Shown: piece after piece, positions 32,815 to 43,387 of the stretch
Numbering within the stretch: position 1 is the first letter of the stretch
Layout of the letters: the number at the start of each line of letters is the position of its first letter
Assembly: GCF_002127325.2 (NCBI RefSeq)
Contig: NC_035448.2
Location: forward strand, 127,260,561 to 127,324,560
Origin: Helianthus annuus
Taxonomy: Eukaryota > Streptophyta > Magnoliopsida > Asterales > Asteraceae
Length of the DNA: 64,000 nucleotides
Direction: 5' to 3'
The notes under the pieces: generated by a model
The model's database searches: none
Seen by the model: the letters and a program-made list of their open reading frames with translations, nothing else
Told to the model about the DNA's origin: nothing
Position numbers and translations under genes: made by a program

Positions 32815-35567
32815 TGTCACACCCCAACCGATGGCGGAATCATCGGGGCGCGGCACTGAGCGAAACAGATTGTCCAGAAGTTTCCACAACAACTATTATA
32901 TAAATTCAGTTTAAATGATACATCCCATACCGTATCCCAAATAAATAACAAGTTATCATAGAAAGCAATTAGGAAAATAATTCTGTTCCGACAACTCATA
33001 TTCAATTATTAATACAGACAATTGTTTATTATTTCTAGACTCCCTAGCCTCGATTTCATCACCACGCGCCTAAGCATCCTAGCAACTTAAGCACCTGTCA
33101 CATACGTTAAAATAAAGTCAATACATATAATGTAAAGGTGAGCACACAGGTTTGATAATAGCATATAGAGTTCGAACAGTTTACGCATAACCAGGCACGT
33201 ACACAGAGGAAAACGATGCATGTTAATTATCGACATGGGACCATCGATACCAACGACTGCGGGTTGACCGTCCGAGACGGTTCGCAATACATGATTACCA
33301 CCGTAATCCATGCAAGTAATTGTCCTTAACAACCCCCGTGAGAACGGGTGCTGAGTCCAAACTATAGTACTATGTTGCTAAGGCAGGTAGATAGCACTCC
33401 ACGTGTAAACATAATAAACAGCATTCATTTAGTCAAGTAGCACATGCAAATGGTTAGCATTCAAATAGTTTGTGTTTGATTGTGATTTGATAGGTAACGT
33501 ATGTAACACCCAAAAGTGCTAAAAGCAAAAAGGGATCGAGTATACTCACAGTGATTGATTGTGGATTGAAGGGAGCGCTGAGAGTAAGATTAGCCTGAAT
33601 AGTTTGATAGCATAACGATAAGTAACACGAGAATGTAAACAAGTGTGGGTGGATCGAATGGGCTGCTCGATCGAACGGCAGGTTCGATCGAACGGTCTGT
33701 TCGATCGGCTGGCATATCCGATTGGACGGTCTTGTTCGATCGGCCGGTAGGCTCGATCGGCTGGGCCATTCGAGTGGATTGTTTCTTCCTCTGGTGTGTT
33801 TGTGTTTGAAAAATTGAACTTTTGAAGTTTTCGTTGTAGTATATGAGAACACTGAAGTGTTCTTACCTTTCAAGTCGGTCGATCGAACGGTTCGTTCGAT
33901 CGGCTACCTCACTCGATCGGCTAGGAACTTCAGAAGTGGTCCTCAACAGAATGTCACTCGATCGAACAGTCTGTTCGATCGGCTGGCATTCCTACTACGA
34001 ACGAGTTGTGAAAACGATTAAGTGTTGAAGAGTAGTATCTCATGATCCGAAGAGTAATGTTCACCAAACGTAGTTCGATCGAACATCTCTTCCTCAATAC
34101 TATGCTTCATGAAATTTTAAAGTGTGGGAGACCACGTGTTAGCCGATCGGCTGGCCCGGTCGATCGGCTGGTATGTCCGATCGGCTGGGCTGTTCGAACA
34201 GCCTAGCCGTTCGGCCAGCATTTCTGACCTGGTCGGCCTTTCGTCTAACACTTGGCTGTTTGGTTACTTGTCATTCTTTCAAGGTATCTTGACAACGAGT
34301 TGAACTATGATAACCTCCGTTCCTACTTGTTTCTTTAGCTCGGACAGGAATCACCCAAGTCCTTCCGTTGAGCGGTTCGGAACGTTGGTTTGGAGTTTAA
34401 CCCATTGTCGGTGAGCCTCGTAAATAGAACCCGAATCTTGAACCATCCAACCATTGGAATGATCGGTGGGTTGGCTCAGGCTCCGTTTCTACCGGTTTGA
34501 AGGCATTGAGTGTAAAAGAGTTGAAAGAAAGTTGGGATTCCTTCTTTCAATCCTTCACAACTTGTGGATGTTTAGATCTTTGATAGATCTTAACTTGTTT
34601 ATGTGGAAATCGGTTAGATCTAAGCTATTCGTGGTTGAATGAGGCCAAGGTTTGATGTTCTTCAAGAACACCATGATGACATCACCCAAAAACACTTAGA
34701 TCTTGGTGATTTCACGGTTAGAATCCAAGTTTTGAAAGATAGAAAGGTGTAGAATCAAGTAATGATCAAAAACGTACAAGAGTTAGAGTGAAAACTTACC
34801 GGAGTTGAGAGAAATCTGAGAAAAGATGAAGAATAGGAGCTGGCCGGTCAGAACTTTCCAAAAGTGGAAATGAAGACAAGGACAGCCCTATTTATAGGCT
34901 TCCAAAAGGTGAAAGTGGCAGCCGATCGGCCAGGAGCTCCGATCGAATAGGCTGCTCGATCGGCTGGCAAGATGCTAGCCGATCGGCTGGCCTGTTCGAT
35001 CAGGATGCCTCCTGTTCGATACGCGACACACTTTGAGTATTTTACGACGATTTTCGAGGTTTTGATTTCGATGGACGATGATACGAATACGATAGGGTTC
35101 CTAGTCAAATTACTTTCAGTAGTTGGGACTATATCTAACATACAATCATCTATAAGTCACATTTCGATGTCGGTTTCGATTGAGTTCGATTGCCTTTTGA
35201 GTTTCGATTCGATTTTCGATTGATTTGCTTGAATACCACACCAAACATAAAGTAAACATGCACAAGTAACACATAAGGCACACACACACGTATAACAATA
35301 CCACAATTCGCATAATTTGAGTCTCGAGTTCGATGATTGTTAGATCGGTTTGATTGCTGATTAGTTAACTTTATCGCATTGTTACTTCCTATCATTCACA
35401 GTCGTAGATCGGTTTGCGTTAAAAACATTCGATTACTTCGATCCTTACTGATTACAACACTTACTCCACATAATACAACTAAAACATAAAATAGACTATC
35501 TACAGTCAAAGAGAGTCAAAGTTGACTTGGACTTTGACTTTGACATTCGAAAACACGGGGTGTTACA
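32815..35567 (-). repeat. Element B 5' LTR (right copy)
   Basis: Partner of 24155-26911; the first 230 bases show about six substitutions by eye. It holds the functional-position TATA box (34887-34898) and the conserved GAGTATACTC block at 33538-33547. The CGATCG inverted motifs are at the corresponding places (e.g. 33960-33980). Confidence 0.95.
34887..34898 (-). promoter_or_regulatory. TATA box of element B 5' LTR
   Basis: Minus strand CCTATAAATAGG. Transcription would start some 25-35 bp further left, leaving about 2 kb of LTR as transcribed R-U5. Confidence 0.65.
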
Positions 35568-35572
35568 GAACA

Positions 35573-36020
35573 AGTCATCAAGATTCGGGTTTCACCCCTT
35601 AACTTAGCGACTGCATCCCTGTTTGTGTGATAGAATCACGTGATAGATAGGGATAATTGCGTCAAAGTATGGATTTCACTCCTGATTCAACGCAAATTCT
35701 CGTGTTTATAGTAAACATACGTGTCGAGTGACTGATTTGATCGAGAGTTTGCGGTTTTCACACCTAATCTCAACCAGATCATTCATTTTTGTGTGTTGCC
35801 AGCCTTAGGAAAGGCTGATCTTGTGCGAAGCGGTAGTATGCGATGTTCGCGCAAGAGTGTAGTTTTCAGCGAGTTCGATCGAGAGTACAGAGAGTGTGCT
35901 CGCGCAGAACCCACACCAGGTTTGCACAAGGCGGTCTGTTGGTACTTAGACTATAGACTAGGTCAACCCTAAGACACCAACCCAGACTAGGTCGAGTCTT
36001 GCCTAATTCCCTATAGTTAT
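35573..36020 (-). other. Element C internal (leader) fragment, right of B
   Basis: Continues 24013-24149 across B. GGGTTTCACCCCTTAACTTA and the later GTTTGCGGTTTTCACACCTA parallel the leader of B at 32450-32660 at lower identity. Non-coding. Confidence 0.7.
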
Positions 36021-36033
36021 GGCTCTGATACCA
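36021..36033 (-). other. Element C primer binding site (initiator tRNA-Met type)
   Basis: Minus strand TGGTATCAGAGCC, three bases from the LTR of C. Confidence 0.9.
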
Positions 36034-36036
36034 ATC

Positions 36037-38434
36037 TGTCACACCCCAACCGATGGCGGAAACATCGGGGCGCGGCACTGAGCGTAACAGATTGTTCAGG
36101 AGAAATCCATAACAGCTATCATTACTAGATATTTAATATTATGGCCCAAGCCATAACATATCCAAATAGAACAGTTATTACAGACAGAGTATCTCAAAGA
36201 CAAATAAATTGTTTTGACAACTCAGATTTTATTAAATTTGTTTGTAGACTCCCCTAGTTTGATTCCAGCAAATAGAGCAAGCATCATAAACACCTGTCAC
36301 ATACGTTAAAATAAAAGTCAATACACATAGTGTAAAGGTGAGCATACAAGTTTAAAAGGATACTAGTAGCGAAAGCGATTTACGCATAACCAGCATGAAA
36401 CATGTAACATGTATAATGTGAAGCAGGTAGGTTATCGACATTGAAATATGCACAGACGTGACTTTGAGTTGTAGAATGCGCAACACATATCACCACTGTG
36501 ACACGTGAAGAAAAGCCCTTAACAACCACTGTCCACGACAGGTGATGAGTCCAAACTATATACCATCGTTGCTAAGGTGTCAGGCAACAATCACTGTGTA
36601 AACATAACATACTAGAATTCATCGAATAACACATGTAACATGCAGAGCGGTTAGCGTATAAAAGTATTTGCGTTGTGTGTCAATGGTGATTTTGATATAG
36701 GTAACGTATGTAACACCCAAAAGTGCTTAAAGCAAAAAGGGATCGAGTATACTCACATAGCATGTTTAACGAATAAACACAGTATTTGATTGAAGGGAGC
36801 GCTGAGATATTAGCCTGAACATAGTACGACAGTATGAGCGTTGAATAGTGTGTAAAACGGTGCGTTGAAGTGATGCAGGACGGATAGTGATCCGATCGGA
36901 TGACCGTCCGGACGGATGGTCATCCGAACGAATGACCATTCGGTCGGAGGGTTGTCCGTTTGGGATGGATGTGTTTGTGTATGGTGGAACTTTGAAGTTT
37001 TCGTTGTAGCATTTGGAAAACCATGAAGTGTTCCTACATATCAGGTCATCCGGACGGATGGCCGTTCGTTCGAATGGACATTCTTCGAAGTTTTGAAATT
37101 GTTTAAGTATTTGAAAGATCACAAGTCATCCGTTCGGATCGTCATTCGATCAGTTGGTGATCCGATCGGACGACAATCCGTTCGGCGATCTGTTCGTTTT
37201 GAAAACTTGTAAAATTTGTTAAGTTTAGAAGATTGTGCGATTGAACAGAGACGGTATGACAACGTGTTAAACAACGGGAACCACAACAAGCCTAGTCATC
37301 CATTCGGATGGGAATCACCCCGTTCGTTCGGTGACTGTTCTTGACGAAATTTCATGTTCAACCCATGAATCGGTCGTCTCTTCGTTAGGAATCCATTCTC
37401 AGTCCAGGTCTACACTAGAGAATGAGTAGTGAACCCGAACTAGCCCAGATTCTAACGGTTTTGAGTAAAAAGTTGAGAAAGTTGAAGAGAAGTTTGAAAC
37501 ATTAGAAAAAAGTTTAGCTTTAGATGAAATCAGTGTTTAAACATTGTAGAAATCCTTTAGATTTGAGTTTTTCTTGGTGGAATGAGGTCACACCTTGGTG
37601 TTTCATGAACACTCATGATGACGTCATCCTAGAACAGCCCAAATCCAGTGTTTTCATGGTGGAAAGTTGAGATTTGTTGGTGAAAATGATGAAGATGTGT
37701 GCATAGATCAAAGAAGTACAAGATTGGAGGAGAAAACTTACAAGAATCGCGAGGAATCGAGAGAAAAATGGCTGAGAATACGAAGGGTCGGAGGAGAGCT
37801 GTCACATCAGTGAATAGCTGATGTGACAGGTGATATTTATAGGCAAGAGGAGAGAAAGGCGGTGTAAAGTGATTCGGTAGGAGGGCCCTTCGATCGGATG
37901 GCCATTCGATCGGATGGCTCGTGCGGGTTGGTTTCCGACTTTTCGTTTCGTGCGTTGAGTGTTGCGATTCGTTGCGAGTAAACGATGCGATAGTCATTAG
38001 TTACACAAATAATATAACTACTAATAATCACGAACATAAACCTTAGATTTCGAGTTCGCGATGTGATTGCGTTGTGATAGAGTTGCGATTGCGTTTGCAT
38101 ATAATTACCTTAAACAAATATAAACATGCACAAGTAACACATAGTAGCACACACACGTAAAACAATATCCATAACCTTTAATTCGAGTTGCGATGCGATA
38201 GCGATGTGATAGCGTTAAGTAGATTAGCGTTTTAATTACGTTTATCGCATTGTTATTTCACACATTAATAAATCGTAAAACAACAAATAATGTCAAGCGA
38301 GTGTCGATTATCGAGCCAAAGGTACAAGTAATAATTGAGTTAGGAATGACATATCCAATTAGCAATCTTTTCTTCCTTTGACTTTGACTTTGATTTGTAC
38401 TTTGACTTTGACTTCGGAAAGTCGGGTTGTTACA
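36037..38434 (-). repeat. Element C 5' LTR (2.4 kb); the rest of C lies left of the window apart from leader fragments
   Basis: TGTCACACCCCAACCGATGG at the left and CGGGTTGTTACA at the right. It is related to the LTR of B at both ends but diverged and shorter, so it is a sister family. Minus-strand TATA candidate CCTATAAATATCACC is at 37831-37843. It contains perfect 12-bp palindromes ATCCGATCGGAT (36890-36901) and CCGTCCGGACGG (36904-36915), and the conserved GAGTATACTC at 36745-36754. It is inserted in LTR remnant F. Confidence 0.85.
37831..37843 (-). promoter_or_regulatory. Candidate TATA box of element C LTR
   Basis: GCCTATAAATATC on the minus strand in the same relative place as the TATA box of B. 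Confidence 0.5.
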
Positions 38435-39251
38435 CACCCACCTATGTTTCTTCATGTAGAATGACAAGGTGCTCCAATCTAATCAATCAAACACTCGCGG
38501 GATATCAAGTAGGAAGCCTGCAAAACCGTGAGTATACTCGATCCCATTTTCCTTTTAATCACTTTTAGGTGCAACATATATGTTATACAAAATTACACTT
38601 CACATGAAACTATTTTACTCACACTCTATCCATGCTTTAACATGAAACTATGCGATGCTTGTTAGACTTGTATGCTATGTAAACTTTCTTGTGTCGATAT
38701 ATGTTTCATTAACTTTGCTAGCCTACCTTAACAATTATAGCGCTATAGGATTAACGCACCGCCCACGAAACTTGGGGTATTGTTAAGTTAAACATGTTAA
38801 CCTCCCACTACACTTTTGGGATAGGCTATATTAACGCGTTGGATTCTTGGGTTTGAACATATAGTACATCGTTTCAGCATGCTAGTAAACTTGCATATTA
38901 TGATTCATGTTGGATATGAGACTTTAAACAATTTTATTCTACATTATGCTATGTAACAAAACTTGTATACTCGCCAACTTTTTGTTGATATATTTTAATA
39001 CATGTTGCAGGTTGATTGATGAGATGATGTTGAGAAGAAAAGCAATTTAGGTGGATTTAGATACACACCTAGATTAATTTTGTATTTCGTTATGTTATGA
39101 AACAATGTTGTCTTTTATTTTGGATCTCTATATGACAATTTAGTCTTGATATGAAATTTGAATTTAAATTATATCGTCACATAGTGTTATGAAGTTTTGA
39201 GCAATTTGTTCGTCTCATCCCGATGTTTCCACCATCAGTTGGGGTGTGACA
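38435..39251 (+). repeat. LTR remnant F (plus orientation), cut by element C
   Basis: About 0.8 kb ending GTTGGGGTGTGACA, the reverse complement of the TGTCACACCCCAAC start seen in B and C. It includes GTGAGTATACTCGATCCC at 38528-38545, which matches the conserved block of B and C in opposite orientation. Its 5' part must lie beyond the left LTR of C, outside the window. It could be a solo LTR or the 3' LTR of another element. Confidence 0.7.
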
Positions 39252-39985
39252 AGAAGTGCAGCTAATCTAAGGACAAGTACTAAAGGTACAAGTGGCAGAA
39301 CAATGGACCAATGGGCGTCCAACATGTCGTATCCGATCATGCTCCACGATTGACAATCGTACAGGAGACATGAAGGTACACAAGGATGCTTACGTGGCAC
39401 CAATCAGCGTGTGCCGACAACTGCACCATGATCTCCACTTAGTCACTGGTGACATAGTAGACAACAAGGACACAGGTCAGGCCACATGGATCCAATCAGT
39501 GCGCCAGCTCCCTCTCCCCCAGAGGCACCAACGGTCATGGCAGATGGGACAAAACGGATATTCCTTGTTGTCGACTTCAGGACCAAGGCCCATCAGCCCA
39601 TCTCCTTCCACACCACTCCGGCTATAAATAGGAATCTTCATCCACATGTTTAAGGATCCACTTTCTTGGTCTCTCACTCTCTTAATTACATACTTAATCC
39701 TCAAAGCAGATACTTATTCTCACGTCAGAGAGTGGTTACAAGGAGAACCCCCTTTATTCCCCTCCTCGTAACGAGCTTAACGTGGTGCTTAGTGTTTTAC
39801 AGGATAATCATCATCACAGCTTGAACGAGGCAAACAATATTAACCTTATTTGTCGCAATCTCAAACAAATCACCAGATTAGATCCGTGTTTCTTCACTAA
39901 GATGATAGCTCTATTTGACCTTATGTCTAAATTATTGTATAAGTGTACCATCATTGGTTACGCTCAATTTTAAGCCAATATTTAA
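39252..39985 (+). other. LTR-like or promoter-like fragment of unknown element
   Basis: GC-richer DNA with CTATAAATAGG at 39622-39632, followed by a CT-rich leader and CTCACGTCAGAGAGTGG. It resembles a retroelement U3-R border, but no partner LTR or PBS is visible. A 111-codon plus ORF (39292-39627) has no recognisable domain and ends before the TATA box; I do not call it. Confidence 0.35.
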
Positions 39986-40144
39986 ACTTTTATTTTGGAC
40001 GAGATAAAATTGTAATTACAAATAACAAAATTTGTAAAAATATATGGAGTTGAAGCAAATAGTATAAGTTATCTGATAAGTTATATAAATCTTTTATATA
40101 AGGTTGCCGTAAATTAAACTTATATGTTAGTTTTAGAAAACTAA

Positions 40145-40369
40145 GGGGTTGTTTGGTAGCCTCTGAATGGTCATTAAGAGGCTACCTCTTAATGGAACCA
40201 TTAAGGATTTTACCAATGAGAAGGTAGAAGAATGTAACATGTGATGATTTACCATTCAGAGGTTATCTCTTAACCATTCAGACTTGAGGTTACCTCTTAT
40301 TCATTCAGAGGTTTTAAACCATTAAGATGTAGCATCTGAATGGTCATTAAGAGGCTACCAAACAGCCCC
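40145..40369 (+). mobile_element. Harbinger/Tourist-like MITE, copy 1 (225 bp)
   Basis: Ends GGGGTTGTTTGGTAGCCTC and the near-complement GAGGCTACCAAACAGCCCC, flanked by TAA at 40142-40144 and 40370-40372. The interior has further TTAAGAGG/CCTCTTAA inverted repeats. A second copy of identical length is at 54152-54376 in reverse orientation. Confidence 0.88.
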
Positions 40370-40452
40370 TAAATATGAATGTGTAAACTAGGGTTGTTCA
40401 CAAGTAGTGGCGTACCAACTCACAAAGCATGGGGCAGCCGCTTAAAAAAAAA

Positions 40453-40905
40453 AAGTAACTTTGTATAATAGTAACTAAGTTTTAAAAGTGTTACAATTAG
40501 GTTATTCAAGTTTCAAAAGTGTTCCAATCAGGTCACTCAATATTCATTTTTCATTAAAATTAAGGGTTTTTTCATCTATTTCATAAGTAACCATGGTGAT
40601 GTGGATTTTTGTTTCTTTTTTCCCTTTTATTTGATGCTAACTTCGAGTGATGACGTAAATTGTAACTTGTTTTTTTAATTTTTAATATAATTAACGTGTT
40701 TTTATTTTTAATAAATATAATTTCATATATTAAAATTATCCGATCCCAACATCTTATTCTTCATTTTTTTTTTTCTTGACAAATAGAAAAAAGGACATGA
40801 CTCGATTTGAATCTCAAGTTATCTAATTGGGACAAAAACGATACGAGTGACCTAATTAGAACACTTTTAAAACTTGGTTACTATTCTTTGACATATTCCC
40901 TAAAA
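40453..40905 (+). mobile_element. Non-autonomous TIR element of about 450 bp
   Basis: The left end AATAGTAACTAAGTTTTAAA and the right end, read on the minus strand, AATAGTAACCAAGTTTTAAA are inverted copies. Similarity extends about 45 bp (..AGTGTTNYAATTAGGT). No coding capacity. The target duplication is not clear, so the superfamily is open. Confidence 0.6.
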
Positions 40906-41089
40906 CAAATCTTAGGTCCATAACTATTCATGAGTCGAGTCAAGAACAAGCTTGGACAAGGATTGTTTGCCAACCAAGCCGAGCAGAACCAAGATGGCTT
41001 GTTTACAACTGAGTCGATTTCGAACGGGCCTCGAGCTATTTTAACAACCTTAACTCAACGATTATTATTTGGAATATTAGCTCCACGAT

Positions 41090-41322
41090 CAGTGGCGGAG
41101 TTTGACCAAAAGTTCTGATGGGGTGGAAAGTCATGGGACTCGATTTATATATTCTATAAATATTTAGGCAAAATAATTGGGTTGGGAGGAGGGGGGGGGG
41201 AGGGGATCCTATATAGTTTTAAAATTTTCGGACGAAAAATAGAAAATTTTACAATTCTAACCGAAATATTCGAGGAGGGAGGGGGCGGGTTCAACCCCAC
41301 TTTACACTAAGCTACGCGCATG
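41090..41322 (+). mobile_element. hAT-like MITE (233 bp)
   Basis: CAGTGGCGGAG at the left and CTACGCGCATG at the right, flanked by a perfect 8-bp duplication TCCACGAT (41082-41089 and 41323-41330). CAGTGGCGGA is a common hAT-type start. The interior has G-runs at 41180-41202 and no gene. Confidence 0.75.
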
Positions 41323-41330
41323 TCCACGAT

Positions 41331-42300
41331 TGATTCTCTGTGAGAAGACTATCTACAATATGTGGTTTGATTTTTCGTGGGGATATTATGTTTAGAATAT
41401 CATAAAAGGTACTAAGCCATTAATGACATAAATATCTACAAAATAAGTGTGATCTGATCAATGTTTCAAGATTAAAATAAATTGCACTACCGAATGTATA
41501 ACATAACTGATGAAAGATCAAGATAATTTTCAACATAATACATCATATATGCATTGTCAAAATTTAACATATTGCCTAAGAAATGGAATATTAGGGTACC
41601 AAATTAGTACAATACCCAAAAAAAAACTAGGAAATAAAAGTATAAAACATTAAAATAACGTAAACAAATCAAGCCACGGTAAAGCTTAAACTCGGATTAT
41701 TTACAATCGAGTCAAGCCGGATGGTTTATAGGCGATTTGATTTTAAGTGAGTTATTTCTCAATTTTTTTAAGTGAGCTTTTGAGTTTCGAGTTATTTGAA
41801 CAATCCTAGTGTATGTATGTGTGATCTACATACAGTAGAATAAAAAATGATTTTATCCATATAGTTTTATTAATAAAATATTTTTTTAATGTATAATATA
41901 AGTTAACTAGAAATATAATGTTGTACAAGATACTTTTTAGAAATGTATAATATAAGATAACTAGAAATATAATGTTGTACAAAATACCAAGGTATATAGA
42001 AAGATTTCATTTTTTCAATTTGGAAAGCATTCATCCGGCATGTATAATTTTTTACTTTTTAAAAAATACAATTTGTCATTAATTGCATTCTTGAAAGCTA
42101 TATGTCAAATATACTATTAGTACAGCCCCCTATTTTCGTGATCATGAGCAAGGACTTTCGCTTTTTATCTTATTTATTTATTTTAAATAAACTTCATTAA
42201 AAGACACCCTCAATTCAAACGGGTAAAATGTCATACAAACACCAGCACTCCCGACTTAAACGGGCAAACGGCAAAAGATTTTTATCTTATTTATTATAGT
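41331..42300. other. AT-rich intergenic DNA
   Basis: No supported gene on either strand. A short tandem similarity occurs at 41895-41985 (TATAATATAAGTTAACTAGAAATATAATG repeated with small changes, period about 55 bp). Confidence 0.5.
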
Positions 42301-42318
42301 TAAAAGTTAAATGCATAA

Positions 42319-42600
42319 GGGCAGGCGGGGTGGAGGTGTTTTCCACCATGATGGGCTTTTTTCACGAGTTATACATGTTTTCACACCATCGCCACTGACT
42401 TTAATAACGCGTGGAACTTTTCACGAGTGATGGGGTATTGGGTGGTGAGGGAAATTGTTAGTTGTGGGGGAGATTGTTGGGTTTGGTGGTGAGTGATTAT
42501 CATTTCCACTAAAAATGTTGTGAGTGATGTAATAATGGTTGATGACATGTCAAGACTTGATAGGATATTATGAATGATGAGTGATCACCACCCCCTCCCT
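42319..42600. mobile_element. Possible MITE
   Basis: GGGCAGGCGGGGTGGAGGTG at the left and GATCACCACCCCCTCCC at the right are imperfect inverted ends around GTGGTGAGTG-rich DNA. No clear target duplication. Tentative. Confidence 0.35.
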
Positions 42601-43318
42601 TTAAATCCTAATTAGATAAAACGAGTTGACCCCTCCATCATTTTAGTAATAAAGAACCATCACTTTAAGTACCACAAAAACAAAATCTCACAAATCTACA
42701 GCTTTGAAATTGAAAGTTCTACATCTTAGATATAATCCGTTTTGTTAATTATTACATAACTTTCCGAAGAACATTCTTTTGAAATAAAGGGTTATTGGCC
42801 ATGGTGGATCTAGAAACTTTTGCATGGGTTATAAACTTTTGGAGTTCGATTCTCTATCGCTATATATTAACCTTTTTGGATCAGTTTGGGTCGGATTGAA
42901 TCGGGTCACATATCCCTTACTAGTTTTTTAGACTCCTCTCTTTATTTTATTTTTTTCACTTTGACGATTCCACTTTGGGTTGTGGGGTTTTGGCTGTTGA
43001 AAGCCCACTACAACATATTCTAGCAATATTACGTCTCTTCTTCGTCCCTTTTCACATTCTCCATTACAGAGCCCTCGCAACCTCTATTTCTTTTATATAT
43101 TTTCATGCTCAATATATAGTCATTACAAAGTCTTCAATAATGGCCTCAATTAATTTATTTTAATTACATAGAATGAAAAGGGAAGTTTAACCACTATTTG
43201 TGTGTCACAAACATATTTAAAAACAAAGATAGACAAAAATACTTGCAAATTGCTTTCATAAAACGAATAACTTTTTAGAAAACATACGACTAAAACTAAA
43301 GGAAACAAAACATTACAT
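42601..43318. other. Upstream intergenic DNA of the LRR gene
   Basis: No gene supported. It presumably includes the distal promoter of the gene at 43388. Small ORFs here are not conserved-looking. Confidence 0.4.
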
Positions 43319-43327
43319 CTATATAAT
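43319..43327 (+). promoter_or_regulatory. TATA box of the LRR/Pro-rich gene
   Basis: CTATATAATG lies about 65 bp upstream of the ATG, leaving a CT/CA-rich 5' leader of roughly 35 bp. Confidence 0.6.
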
Positions 43328-43387
43328 GCCCGTGACCTTCTTTCATCTTTTTAAACAAATCTTCACTCCAACGTCCTCTACACAAAT

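Larger units (their letters stand above)
24155..35567 (-). mobile_element. Element B: complete Del/Tekay-type Ty3/gypsy retrotransposon
   Basis: An 11.4-kb element with LTRs 24155-26911 and 32815-35567 (about 2.75 kb each, few differences), flanked by GAACA at 24150-24154 and 35568-35572. PBS, PPT and gag-pol all read on the minus strand. The whole coding region 27000-31658 is one continuous frame with only two stops and no frameshift, so it is the best preserved large element here. A chromodomain-like C-terminus of integrase and the AATTTCGGGACGAAATTCCC end place it in the Del/Tekay chromoviruses. It is inserted in the leader of element C. Confidence 0.97.

Noticed and set aside
24155..35567. 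Endogenous pararetrovirus
   Set aside because: LTR pair, TSD, tRNA-Met PBS, chromodomain integrase and no movement protein or coat motif show a Ty3/gypsy element.
39292..39627. 111-codon ORF as host gene
   Set aside because: Ends before the only TATA box, no domain, region looks like an LTR U3.
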